NCBI RefSeq assembly: GCF_029839275.1
Contig: NZ_JAOCAH010000007.1
Span: forward strand, 62,001 to 126,000
Direction of reading: 5' to 3'
Source of the DNA: Pseudomonas sp. GD03944
GTDB lineage: Bacteria; Pseudomonadota; Gammaproteobacteria; Pseudomonadales; Pseudomonadaceae
Length of the DNA: 64,000 nucleotides
Part shown: piece by piece, positions 56,670 to 64,000 of the stretch
Layout: each line of letters starts with the position of its first letter
How positions within the stretch are numbered: the first letter of the stretch is position 1
The notes under the pieces: generated by a model
Databases searched by the model: none
What the model saw: the letters and a program-made list of their open reading frames with translations, nothing else
Told to the model about the DNA's origin: nothing
Translations under genes and position numbers: made by a program

Positions 56670-57975
56670 ACCCTTGGCGTTGAAGTTGTAGGCCAGTTTC
56701 CAAGGGCGTCCCGGTATCTTCCACCCATTGAAAATCCTGCCATTCCCAAGGGCTATGCCGAGTAGTGATCAGGTCTTGTTCGGCGAGCCAGCCATTGATG
56801 GGATTACCGTCTTTGTCAGCAAGCAAATTGTCCAACCGCCACCAGTAGGTTGTGCTGGGCGTGGTGCTGCCTTCTACAGGGGATTTGACCTGAATCTTGT
56901 TTGCTGCTGGCAGGCCATCCAGAAGTGCTTGAGGAATGATCAGGTCTACACCAACCTCACGACCTGCATCACTGAGCTTGGGCGGATTTTCGGCGGTGAT
57001 ATCGTCCCGATGCGTGATCAGCTTACTGGCGCCTTTGTGGACCTTGAGCAACGTTTTCTGATCATCAGGTAGCTGATTTGCCCATGCGCGGCTCTGGGCA
57101 ATGAAGCCGGGCACATCTTCACAGCTGAAGACCTCAAGGTGTACCAGTGGATGAGCAGCCTCGCCGTGGTTTTGATAGACGCCAGGGTGCCCGATCAGCT
57201 CACCAGCTTTGATCTCGATTCCCTCACTCAGCACGATCACTTGATCCGGGCCCTTGGGTTCACTTTTGGCTTTAAGAAGCTTAGAGGAAACATAACCCGG
57301 AAGATTGCCTTCGCTATCTGCTGTGAGGGTCGTGCTGGTTGTCCCACTGATGACGCTGACGAGTTTGACGAACTCACCTTCCGCGGCGCTCACCGTGATT
57401 TCTGCACCTTTGGAGAGTTCGGACAATCTGGCGGAGTTGGTACTGGGACTCGCACGGACGCCGAGGCCGCCGCTTTGGGTATTAACGATGTAACTCTGGG
57501 CTTCCCAGAACGCCGGTCGTGGCAGATCTGGTTTGGCCTGATAGCCAGCCCAATCCTGCAAATGCATGTACAAGCTGTAGAAGGTCAGCTTCGGCGGCTC
57601 TTGCTCAGCGGCCGTATCGCCTGCGGCTTTTTTAGGCTGAGGCGGCCGGAGCGTATGTTTGACTAGAACGAACCCGGTGGAGAAGGGCGCTGACGTGATG
57701 CGGGGAATTTCATCGGTAAATTCGCTGATCGGGTATTTGTCATCGATCCGATAGGCAATCACTTCACCGTCTGCAATGCAGCGGACGCTGGACTGATCAA
57801 ATACCGCTGCGGTGCCTTCATCGAAATGCACGCCGCCGTGCCACAAACCATTCTCTCCGGTTGGGTAGTAGCCACTCTTGGCCTTGGCCATCTGTGTCAG
57901 AAGCTGCAGCGAATTGGCATTCGTTTCCTTGCTCGGGAACGGATAGGCCCAGTTGATCGGTTTGTTGTCTGCCAT
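56563..57975 (-). CDS. T6SS effector N-terminal part: M23-like, SH3-like and linker regions (frameshifted before tip)
   Basis: A 470-residue frame 50 bp behind vgrG, with AAGGA before the ATG. Residues 35-150 and 265-300 resemble a LytM/M23 fold (GLWHGGVHFDEGTAAVFDQS, CIADGEVIAYR; LVHLEVFSCED), but the usual H-x3-D is H46-x3-H50 and the first His of the H-x-H motif is absent, so zinc peptidase activity is doubtful. Residues 160-235 look SH3-like (GLGVRASPSTNSARLSELSK); 350-430 is a second SH3-like part (WWRLDNLLADKDGNPINGWL). After about residue 440 the frame leaves the conserved linker and its tail is nonsense. It probably mounts the tip on VgrG. Confidence 0.8.
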   Translation of the reverse strand: MADNKPINWAYPFPSKETNANSLQLLTQMAKAKSGYYPTGENGLWHGGVHFDEGTAAVFDQSSVRCIADGEVIAYRIDDKYPISEFTDEIPRITSAPFSTGFVLVKHTLRPPQPKKAAGDTAAEQEPPKLTFYSLYMHLQDWAGYQAKPDLPRPAFWEAQSYIVNTQSGGLGVRASPSTNSARLSELSKGAEITVSAAEGEFVKLVSVISGTTSTTLTADSEGNLPGYVSSKLLKAKSEPKGPDQVIVLSEGIEIKAGELIGHPGVYQNHGEAAHPLVHLEVFSCEDVPGFIAQSRAWANQLPDDQKTLLKVHKGASKLITHRDDITAENPPKLSDAGREVGVDLIIPQALLDGLPAANKIQVKSPVEGSTTPSTTYWWRLDNLLADKDGNPINGWLAEQDLITTRHSPWEWQDFQWVEDTGTPLETGLQLQRQGYAECRRKAELSRPDQQGRWWPYRSPSATLRYRRYR

Positions 57976-58025
57976 GGTGATAGTCCTTGTTCACGGGCGT
58001 GAAGATGGCTCGTGCTTGATCCCTG

Positions 58026-60128
58026 TTAACCGGAGAAATTCAGCGTGCGTTTAGGTTTTGCCTTGGGCGTCAGCGAATTACCTAAGGCCTGCTCCAACAG
58101 ACTCCCCGCCTTGTCGCTATCCGCCGCCCCCGGCAGCACCGGTGGCTTGATGCCGATCCCCGAGCCTTTGCCCGGCGAGCCGCCGGCGTTGATCCTGGCC
58201 TGGGGGCCGCTGATGGTGATGCCGCCCGGGTCGAGTTTGATGAAGCTGCCGCCGGCCTTGAGGGTCAGTTCGGTACCGGCTTCGATGACCATCTTCTGCC
58301 CGGCCTTGAGGTGAATTTCGCGGCCAGCCTTGGTCAGCTGGGCGGTACCCAGCTTGATGTGCTGGTCGGTGGCCACGGTCAGGTGGTCCTGCGGCTTCAC
58401 TTCGACCTTGCGCTCGGCGGTGACGGTCAGGTGTTCCTCGGCCAGCAGCTCGGTGTAGCTGTTGGCTTCGACGGTGTCGTGGCGTTCGTGGCCGACGCGG
58501 ATCTTTTGGTCGTTTTCGATGTTCTCGTCCCAGTCGCGCTGGGCGTGGATGTAGATCTGCTCGGCACCCTTGCGGTCTTCGATGCGCAGTTCGTTGTAGC
58601 CGCCACCGCCGGGACTGCTGAGGGTCTTGAACACACTACGGGTCTTGTTCGCGGGCAGGTCGTAGGGCACCACGTGTTCGGCGTGGTACAGGCAACCGGT
58701 CACCAGCGGTTGGTCGGGATCGCCTTCGAGGAAAGTGACCAGTACCTCCATGCCGATGCGCGGGATGGTGATCGCGCCATAGCGGTCGCCGGCCCAGCTG
58801 CTGGATACGCGCAGCCAGCAACTGGTCTTTTCATCGGCCTGGCCTTCGCGGTCCCAGAAGAACTGCACTTTGATCCGGCCGTATTCGTCGCAATGGATTT
58901 CTTCGCCGGCAGGGCCGGTGACCACGGCGGTCTGGCTGCCCAGCACCCGCGGCCTGGGGTGGGTCAGGGCCGGTCGATAGGGTACTTCCCAGGGCGTGGC
59001 GAGGAAGCGGTTGCGATAGCCCTGCTGGAAGTCATCACCGTTGGTGGCCGGGCGTTCGCCGCCGAGGCCGGGAATGAGGGCGGACAGGCCCTTGCGAATC
59101 GACGAGGTGTTGGTGATCGACTCTTCCAGTACCTGAGGCTGCTTGCCTTCGTGCAGCACCTCGGTGAGCAGCCACAGGTCGTTCCACTCGCTGCGCGGGT
59201 GCTCGGAGATTTCCAGCAGGTGGCCGGTGACCAGTTGCGGCTGGTCGCTCTGCCCTTCGGCCAGGCGGTAATCGGCGCGGTGCCGTTCGAGGGCACGCTT
59301 GGACAGGTGCTTGCCGCGGGTACGGTCGGTGTAGCGGCCCGGGTAGTCGTAATCTTCCAGGTCCGGCAGGGACTGGTTTTCTTCCGGCTTTTCGCCCTGG
59401 TACGCGGCCTCCAGCAGCAGGCGCGGTTGTTCGAAATCGTAGTCGCGGCGGGTGATGCTGCGGGTGCGGGTTTCCAGGCGCAGCTTGAGGCGCTTGATCA
59501 CCGGCTCGTCCGCGGTCATGCCGCTGTCCTGGATGTAGGCGGTGGGCCGGCCCAACTTGGCGAATACGCTCTGCTCGTCGCCGAACACCAGCACGTGGCC
59601 CTCGGCGCTGTGCTGGAAGTGGTAGTGAATGCCTTCTTCCTCGCACAGGCGCTGGATGAAGTGCAGGTCGGTCTCGTCGTACTGCACGCAGTAGTCGCGT
59701 TCGGGGTAGACGGTCGGACCGAACTGGAAGCGGTAGGCGCCCTCGACGATGCCGTGTTCTTCCAGGACCAGGGTGATGATCTGTTGCACGGTGAGGTGCT
59801 GGAAGATGCGCTGGTTGGTGCGGTGCGCCAGGTAGGCCAGTTGCGGGACGATGGCCAGGCGGTAGCGCGTGAGGCGCTTGCCGGACTCGCCCTGTTCGGC
59901 GCGATGGATCAGCCCGTGGATGCCGCTGCCGGACGGGCTCAGGGCCAGAAAGGTTTTCTGGTGCAGCAGCCCTTTCAGGTCGAGATCGGCCTTCTCGCTG
60001 ATCAGCTCCACCTCGAACAGGTAGGGTTGGCTGACCGCTTCGCGGCCGGTGAATTCAAGCACTTGCAGGTCATGTTCCAGACCGTCGATGTTCAGGCTGA
60101 AGTGAGTTTCGTTGGCCGCATTAAACAT
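58026..60128 (-). CDS. vgrG: VgrG spike protein (TssI), copy 2
   Basis: A 700-residue VgrG starting MFNAANETHFSLNIDG behind AAGGAG at proper distance; the upstream start at 60191 is not used. It has the same plan as copy 1 and is almost identical to it from about residue 390 to 580, while the N-terminal base and the C-terminal end (SLTPKAKPKRTLNFSG) differ. There is no fused effector domain. The next gene is the M23-like effector with no DUF4123 adaptor between, so this VgrG probably carries the lysozyme-tip effector directly. Confidence 0.95.
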   Translation of the reverse strand: MFNAANETHFSLNIDGLEHDLQVLEFTGREAVSQPYLFEVELISEKADLDLKGLLHQKTFLALSPSGSGIHGLIHRAEQGESGKRLTRYRLAIVPQLAYLAHRTNQRIFQHLTVQQIITLVLEEHGIVEGAYRFQFGPTVYPERDYCVQYDETDLHFIQRLCEEEGIHYHFQHSAEGHVLVFGDEQSVFAKLGRPTAYIQDSGMTADEPVIKRLKLRLETRTRSITRRDYDFEQPRLLLEAAYQGEKPEENQSLPDLEDYDYPGRYTDRTRGKHLSKRALERHRADYRLAEGQSDQPQLVTGHLLEISEHPRSEWNDLWLLTEVLHEGKQPQVLEESITNTSSIRKGLSALIPGLGGERPATNGDDFQQGYRNRFLATPWEVPYRPALTHPRPRVLGSQTAVVTGPAGEEIHCDEYGRIKVQFFWDREGQADEKTSCWLRVSSSWAGDRYGAITIPRIGMEVLVTFLEGDPDQPLVTGCLYHAEHVVPYDLPANKTRSVFKTLSSPGGGGYNELRIEDRKGAEQIYIHAQRDWDENIENDQKIRVGHERHDTVEANSYTELLAEEHLTVTAERKVEVKPQDHLTVATDQHIKLGTAQLTKAGREIHLKAGQKMVIEAGTELTLKAGGSFIKLDPGGITISGPQARINAGGSPGKGSGIGIKPPVLPGAADSDKAGSLLEQALGNSLTPKAKPKRTLNFSG

Positions 60129-60166
60129 GATCAACTCCTTGTCTCGAGGGCATCCATTTAGGGCGT

Positions 60167-61138
60167 TCAGGCCTTGCCCAGCCAGCGCCACAGACGTGAC
60201 GGTTGCTGGCGTTGAAACGCATCAAGCAGCTCGGCACAGCTGATGTGCCGCTCGCTTTCGTCGAAAGCCAGCGCCGTGCGCAGTGCCTGCCAGCAGTGCA
60301 GCGGCAGATGGGCCGGCCGTTGCAGCTGCTTGTCCAGTTCCATGCTCTTGGCCTGCCGGGCGCTGAGGCGGCGGAACGGGTGTTGCCCGCTGGCCAGTTC
60401 CACCAGCACGCAGGCCAGGGCATACACGTCCGCGGCGGCCGACAGTGGCGCACCGTCCAGCAGCTCCAGTGCCGCGTAGCGCGGCGTCCAGGCGGCGAAA
60501 CGGCTGCGGCACAGCCGAGGCAGGCCCGGTAGCAGACCCTCTACGGACTGCCCCAGACCATAATCGAACAGACGCAGGCCGTCGTCGGCCAGCATCACAT
60601 TGCTGGGTTTCAGATCGCCATGCAGCACCCCCCGCTCGTGGGAATAGCACAGCGCTTCGAGCAGCGGGATGGCGATGCCCCGCAGCTCCTGCCAGGACAC
60701 GCCTTCCGGGCGCTCGCAGAGCAACTGGTCGAGGGTCAGGCCGCGCAGCAGCTCCATGGTGATGAAGGAGCGCTGGCTGGGGATGTCCACCTCGAAGCCG
60801 AACAGGCGCACCACATGGCGGTGGTTGAGCCTCGCAGTGAGGGCGAACTCGCTGTACAGCAGGGCATTGGCGTCCGGGTATTCGGCGAAGTCGTCGCTCA
60901 GGGTCTTCAGCGCTACGTAGGGTTCCGGGTCGCCGAACTGCTCACGCAGCAGATCGCGTGCCCGGTACACCGCGCCCATGCCGCCGACGCCGAGCAGGCG
61001 CTCGATGCGGTAGCGGCCACCCAGCACCTCGGGCAGCTCGCCGGGTGCTACCCGGGGCGCCTCTGGCTGCGGTGGGCTGACCGAGGTGGCGGCCAGGGCG
61101 AAGTAGGTGAGGTCGCTGGCTTCGGCTGCATCGCTCAT
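60167..61138 (-). CDS. stk1: T6SS serine/threonine protein kinase (Stk1/PpkA-type)
   Basis: The 323-residue Hanks-type kinase has a Gly-rich loop LGVGGMGAVYRA, lysine in VALKTL, catalytic HGDLKPSNVML (HGD in place of HRD), DYG in place of DFG and the ALE segment. There is no membrane segment or sensor domain, as in Stk1 of the P. aeruginosa H2-T6SS. It overlaps stp1 by ATGA. The pair is thought to switch T6SS assembly by phosphorylation. The order tssM-stp1-stk1 matches H2-type clusters. Confidence 0.9.
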   Translation of the reverse strand: MSDAAEASDLTYFALAATSVSPPQPEAPRVAPGELPEVLGGRYRIERLLGVGGMGAVYRARDLLREQFGDPEPYVALKTLSDDFAEYPDANALLYSEFALTARLNHRHVVRLFGFEVDIPSQRSFITMELLRGLTLDQLLCERPEGVSWQELRGIAIPLLEALCYSHERGVLHGDLKPSNVMLADDGLRLFDYGLGQSVEGLLPGLPRLCRSRFAAWTPRYAALELLDGAPLSAAADVYALACVLVELASGQHPFRRLSARQAKSMELDKQLQRPAHLPLHCWQALRTALAFDESERHISCAELLDAFQRQQPSRLWRWLGKA

Positions 61139-61866
61139 TGACGGATCACCACGGCACTGAGGTTATCGCGCGCCGGACCGTCGAGTACCTGCTGGAACAG
61201 GCGCTCGACGGCCAGGTGCGGCGAGGGCAGGTTGAGGGCGGCGCCCAGGTCGTTGGCTGACAGCCCCTGGTAGAGGCCGTCGCTGCACAGCAGGAACACA
61301 TCGCCGGGCAGCACGTCGAGTTCGAGGATGTCCAGCTGCAGGGTTTCGCTGGCGCCGATGGCCCGGGTCAGGGCGTGGGCGGCCGGGTTGCGCGCGGCTT
61401 CCTGGGGCGTCATGCCTTGCTCGTCGATCAGTTGCTGGATCAGCGAGTGATCGCGGCTCAACTGGTACAGGCGCGAGGCGCGCCACAGGTAGCAGCGGCT
61501 GTCGCCGGCCCAGACGCAGGCGGCGCGATCACCGTCCATGAGCAGCGCCACCACCGTGGTGCCGATCAGCGTATCCGGTCGGTCGGCAGTGACGGTCAGC
61601 TCCTGGCCCAGGCGGTGGTTCAGACGGTGCAGCACCTGGCGCACCTGCGCCAGGCGTTGCGTCAGACCGCCTTCGGCGGGCAGCTCGGCCAGGTGCTCGA
61701 CCACCAGGCGGCTGGCCAGGGCACCGTTCTGGTGCCCCCCCATGCCGTCGGCGACGACCCACAGCCCCTGTTCGGGCAGGGCCAGGAAGGCATCCTCGTT
61801 GCGCGCCCGCACCTTGCCGGTGTCGGTGCGCGCCGCGCTGCGCCAGGCGTTGACGACTTGCTCCAT
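61135..61866 (-). CDS. stp1: T6SS PP2C-type protein phosphatase (Stp1/PppA-type)
   Basis: The 243-residue PP2C phosphatase has metal-binding motifs RNEDAFLAL, VADGMGGHQNGALAS, a late LCSDGLYQGLS, and a final RDNLSAVVI. It counteracts the kinase encoded next to it. Start and stop codons overlap with tssM and stk1 (ATGA both sides), showing tight coupling. Confidence 0.92.
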   Translation of the reverse strand: MEQVVNAWRSAARTDTGKVRARNEDAFLALPEQGLWVVADGMGGHQNGALASRLVVEHLAELPAEGGLTQRLAQVRQVLHRLNHRLGQELTVTADRPDTLIGTTVVALLMDGDRAACVWAGDSRCYLWRASRLYQLSRDHSLIQQLIDEQGMTPQEAARNPAAHALTRAIGASETLQLDILELDVLPGDVFLLCSDGLYQGLSANDLGAALNLPSPHLAVERLFQQVLDGPARDNLSAVVIRQ

Positions 61867-64000
61867 CAGAGCATCGCCGGCAGTTTGAAGCTGCGCAGCA
61901 TGCCGATGTCGAACGGGTTCGGCGAGCGCTGGCTGTGCAGCAGGTAGTTCGCCCGCAGGCCACCCAGGTCGGCCTTGAGGATCAGTACGTCACGGCCACT
62001 GTGGTAGTCGACGTCCATCAGGTCGAGCAGGCGGAACAGCGACCAGGGGCCGGTGTTCTTCTCGATGCCGACGCGGCGGCCGCCCAGTTCCTCGACCACC
62101 AGGCTGGTGCGGTCTTCTTCGGCCGCGGCGGGCCAGCGGAAGGAGGTGGCGACGATCGGGCCATGGCGGTACTCCAGTTGCTGCTTGCCGAAGCGGAAGT
62201 CGGCACGGCTCAGGCTGGAATCCAGCGAGTACGGTTCGAGCTTGAACAGCACCTGCGGTTCGGCCGGGTTCTCGGCGAAGAAGCTGCGGCGGATGACCTG
62301 GGCACGGCTCATCTGCAGGAGGAACTCGCGCGACAGCGGCAGGCCGCGGCCATCGACACGGCGCAGGCGGTACTCGTCGGCGCTGCCGCTGACGAACGGA
62401 CGCAGGTAGCTGTCGAAGAAGCGCTCGGCGATGCCTTGGGCCTTGAAGAACTCGCGGAAGTCCGCCACGGCCACGTCGCTTTCGCTGTGGGCGCTGAACG
62501 GGTAGCGCTGTTTCAGCGAGTTGTCGTAGGCGGCGTAGAGCTCGCTCTGGTAGCGCTGGTTGAGGAAGTGGTAGGCGTCGTTCAACACCAGGCTCCAGCT
62601 GTCCTCGGCCAGCACCGCCAGCCAGTTGCCGATCGGCTGCGGCAGGCGTGCGGCGGCGCTGCGCACCTGGTTGATGGCGTCGCGCTTGCCGCCCATGCGC
62701 GCCTTGGCCATTTCGAAGGCGGCCTGGTCACTGGCACCGGCGTTGCTCAGGCTGGCCAACTGACGCTGCAGCTCGTCCAGGGCCTGCAGGCCTGCGGCCA
62801 GCTCGACACCGGCGCCGCCGTTGTCGTCGAGCAGCTTGTGCAGGGTTTCGAAGCGGCGCTCCAGGGTGCGGCGAGCGGTATCCGGTGCGTTCTGCGCCAG
62901 GGCTTTCTGCGCTTGCTCGGCTGCCGCGGTGGCCAGCTTGGCCGCCTGGCCCAGCTTGCCTTTGGTGCCTTCCAGGGCTTCGGCCGCGGCACCGGCTTCG
63001 TCGGCGGCTTCGGCCAGGCCCTTGAAGCGGGTGTTATCGCGGATTTCCACCAGCAGTTGCAGCAGCGGCGAGTTGGCGGCGGTCAGGCCGCTGATCATCA
63101 TGGCGCCACGGCCCGTGCTGTCGATCGGCTCCAGGGTGAGCTGGGCGATGGCCTCGCCCCAGTAGTTGCCGTAGTCGCGGAAGTACAGCTGCTCCAGCTC
63201 CACCATCAGGCGGCTGAGGTCGCCGGCGCTGAGGGTTTCGCCTTCGCCCAGGACCCAGTTGTCGCGCAGGATGTCACGCACCAGGCTGGCGCCCTGGGCG
63301 GTGAAGGTCTTGTTGTAGCCGTTCTGGGTGTAGAAGCCCGGGATGGTGTAGTCGCTGCCCACCACCAGCGCGGCCTGCGGGCCGAGTTTCTGGCTCAGGC
63401 GGTACTCCGGCAGGCTGCGGGCCTGTTCGCGCAGCATGCGGTAGACGACGTTGGCCAGCGACTCGCTGCGCAGCACCTGGCGGGCCTGGGAGACCAGCTG
63501 GGCGTTGAGCGCGTAGGGTGCGAAGGACTCGTCCAGCAGGCGGGCGAAGTGGGTGTTCAGGCCATGCTGGGCCGGGCTGTTGCCGGCATAGCGCAGCGAC
63601 CAGTCGGCGGCGACCCAGTCCTTGAGGAAGCCGGCATCGCGACGTTCTTCGAGGTTCAGCATCAGGTACGCACGCAGGCTGTTGAGCAGGCGTTCGCGGT
63701 CGTTCAGGTTGGCACGCACCTGCACTTCCAGCTGACGTGCCACACGCGGCAGCAGCAGGTTTTCCAGCTCGGCGCGGTAGGTGGAGTAGAGCGCCGGGTT
63801 GACCTCTTCACCCTGGTACAGGCCGGTGCGCTGCAGGAAGGAGGCATCGCCCTTGGGCGGGAACACCTGGGTCGAGGCGTAGCTGCTGTCCAGTGCCTTG
63901 AGGGTCTGCAGGGCATCGTCCTGGGCGCTGATGGCGTCGTGCTGACGGGTCAGGTTCTGGGCGATCTCGCGCAGGTCTTCCAGGCGGCCGTGGTTGGCCG
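61866..64000 (-). CDS. tssM: TssM/IcmF, T6SS inner-membrane complex protein (partial, C-terminal part)
   Basis: About 711 codons are visible; the frame is open to the window edge, so the ATG at 63866 is internal. The part seen is the periplasmic region (DFREFFKAQGIAERFFDSYL; SFRWPAAAEEDRTSLVVEEL; GPWSLFRLLDLMD) that contacts TssJ. The cytoplasmic ATPase-like part and membrane segments lie beyond the window. TssM with TssL and TssJ forms the envelope-spanning complex. The preceding genes of the cluster should lie to the right. Confidence 0.95.
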   Translation of the reverse strand, partial: ANHGRLEDLREIAQNLTRQHDAISAQDDALQTLKALDSSYASTQVFPPKGDASFLQRTGLYQGEEVNPALYSTYRAELENLLLPRVARQLEVQVRANLNDRERLLNSLRAYLMLNLEERRDAGFLKDWVAADWSLRYAGNSPAQHGLNTHFARLLDESFAPYALNAQLVSQARQVLRSESLANVVYRMLREQARSLPEYRLSQKLGPQAALVVGSDYTIPGFYTQNGYNKTFTAQGASLVRDILRDNWVLGEGETLSAGDLSRLMVELEQLYFRDYGNYWGEAIAQLTLEPIDSTGRGAMMISGLTAANSPLLQLLVEIRDNTRFKGLAEAADEAGAAAEALEGTKGKLGQAAKLATAAAEQAQKALAQNAPDTARRTLERRFETLHKLLDDNGGAGVELAAGLQALDELQRQLASLSNAGASDQAAFEMAKARMGGKRDAINQVRSAAARLPQPIGNWLAVLAEDSWSLVLNDAYHFLNQRYQSELYAAYDNSLKQRYPFSAHSESDVAVADFREFFKAQGIAERFFDSYLRPFVSGSADEYRLRRVDGRGLPLSREFLLQMSRAQVIRRSFFAENPAEPQVLFKLEPYSLDSSLSRADFRFGKQQLEYRHGPIVATSFRWPAAAEEDRTSLVVEELGGRRVGIEKNTGPWSLFRLLDLMDVDYHSGRDVLILKADLGGLRANYLLHSQRSPNPFDIGMLRSFKLPAML

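Larger units (their letters stand above)
50025..57234. repeat. Large tandem duplication, 3259-bp unit
   Basis: Positions 50025-53975 correspond base for base, as far as compared, to 53284-57234, so about 2.2 copies stand in direct tandem. The identity stops abruptly at both ends: at 50024/53283 the tips diverge, and at 53976/57235 the copies drop to roughly three quarters identity. Each full unit carries linker, lysozyme tip, LprI-type gene, exported immunity candidate and a transposase remnant. The shared linker is the likely site of the unequal crossover. Confidence 0.95.

Noticed and set aside
56690..56730. Programmed ribosomal frameshift at the linker-tip junction
   Set aside because: No slippery heptamer and no obvious stimulatory stem is present at the break; an old indel or separate translation is simpler. 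It is kept only as an option in the finding.
50025..57234. Reading the tandem repeat as a CRISPR, integron or prophage structure
   Set aside because: The unit is 3.3 kb with coding content; there are no short spaced repeats, attC-like sites, integrase or phage structural genes.

Overview
The window is chromosomal DNA of a GC-rich gamma-proteobacterium of the Pseudomonas group. The gene sets and orders are those of Pseudomonas: zwf / RpiR regulator / pycR-pycAB, aauSR-aatJQMP, an aphA-type deacetylase beside a polyamine-binding protein, purEK, plpD, and the tssM-stp1-stk1 end of an H2-type type VI secretion (T6SS) cluster. No tRNA, rRNA or CRISPR array was seen.

Layout. 1-4.5 kb, minus strand: hcp, then vgrG, a DUF4123 adaptor and the start of a MIX-motif effector, preceded by a sigma-54-like promoter with palindromic upstream sites. 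4.8-7.3 kb: a glucose-6-phosphate dehydrogenase and a divergent RpiR/SIS regulator with a palindromic operator between them. 7.5-13 kb: a small conserved protein, a two-subunit molybdenum hydroxylase and the patatin autotransporter PlpD. 13.2-17.6 kb: a LysR regulator divergent from two-subunit pyruvate carboxylase. 17.7-30.1 kb: acetyltransferases, a PaiB/MocR pair, glutaminase, RidA, asparaginase, an alanine/sodium symporter, regulators and aspartase. 30.2-36.8 kb: AauR/AauS and the AatJQMP acidic amino acid transporter, with AauR-type sites and a sigma-54-like promoter. 37.1-44.6 kb: polyamine-binding protein, acetylpolyamine deacetylase, AraC regulator, purEK and small genes. 44.6-48.2 kb: a run of secreted, membrane and lipoprotein genes of unknown role. 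48.3-57.98 kb: a T6SS effector array. 58-64 kb: a second vgrG, stk1, stp1 and the 3' part of tssM.

The most unusual part is 48.3-58 kb. Directly downstream of vgrG lies an effector gene with an M23-like N-terminus, SH3-like regions and a linker, leading into an EF-hand plus T4-lysozyme-like tip. Behind it come an LprI-family (lysozyme inhibitor) gene and a second exported putative immunity protein. The unit then recurs as a 5'-truncated copy. Positions 50025-53975 match 53284-57234 at a constant 3259-bp offset. It ends in a third linker joined to a different tip, a GH19 chitinase-like hydrolase, followed by a paralogous exported immunity candidate and a decayed linker fragment. All three linkers carry the same reading-frame break between linker and tip. 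This looks like a T6SS counterpart of Rhs/CDI orphan-tip arrays: a reservoir of peptidoglycan-hydrolase tips and immunity genes, recombining through a shared linker and recently amplified.

The remaining genes fit an amino acid and central carbon theme: glutaminase, asparaginase and aspartase convert amides to glutamate, aspartate and fumarate; Aat imports the acidic amino acids; pyruvate carboxylase and glucose-6-phosphate dehydrogenase feed oxaloacetate and NADPH.
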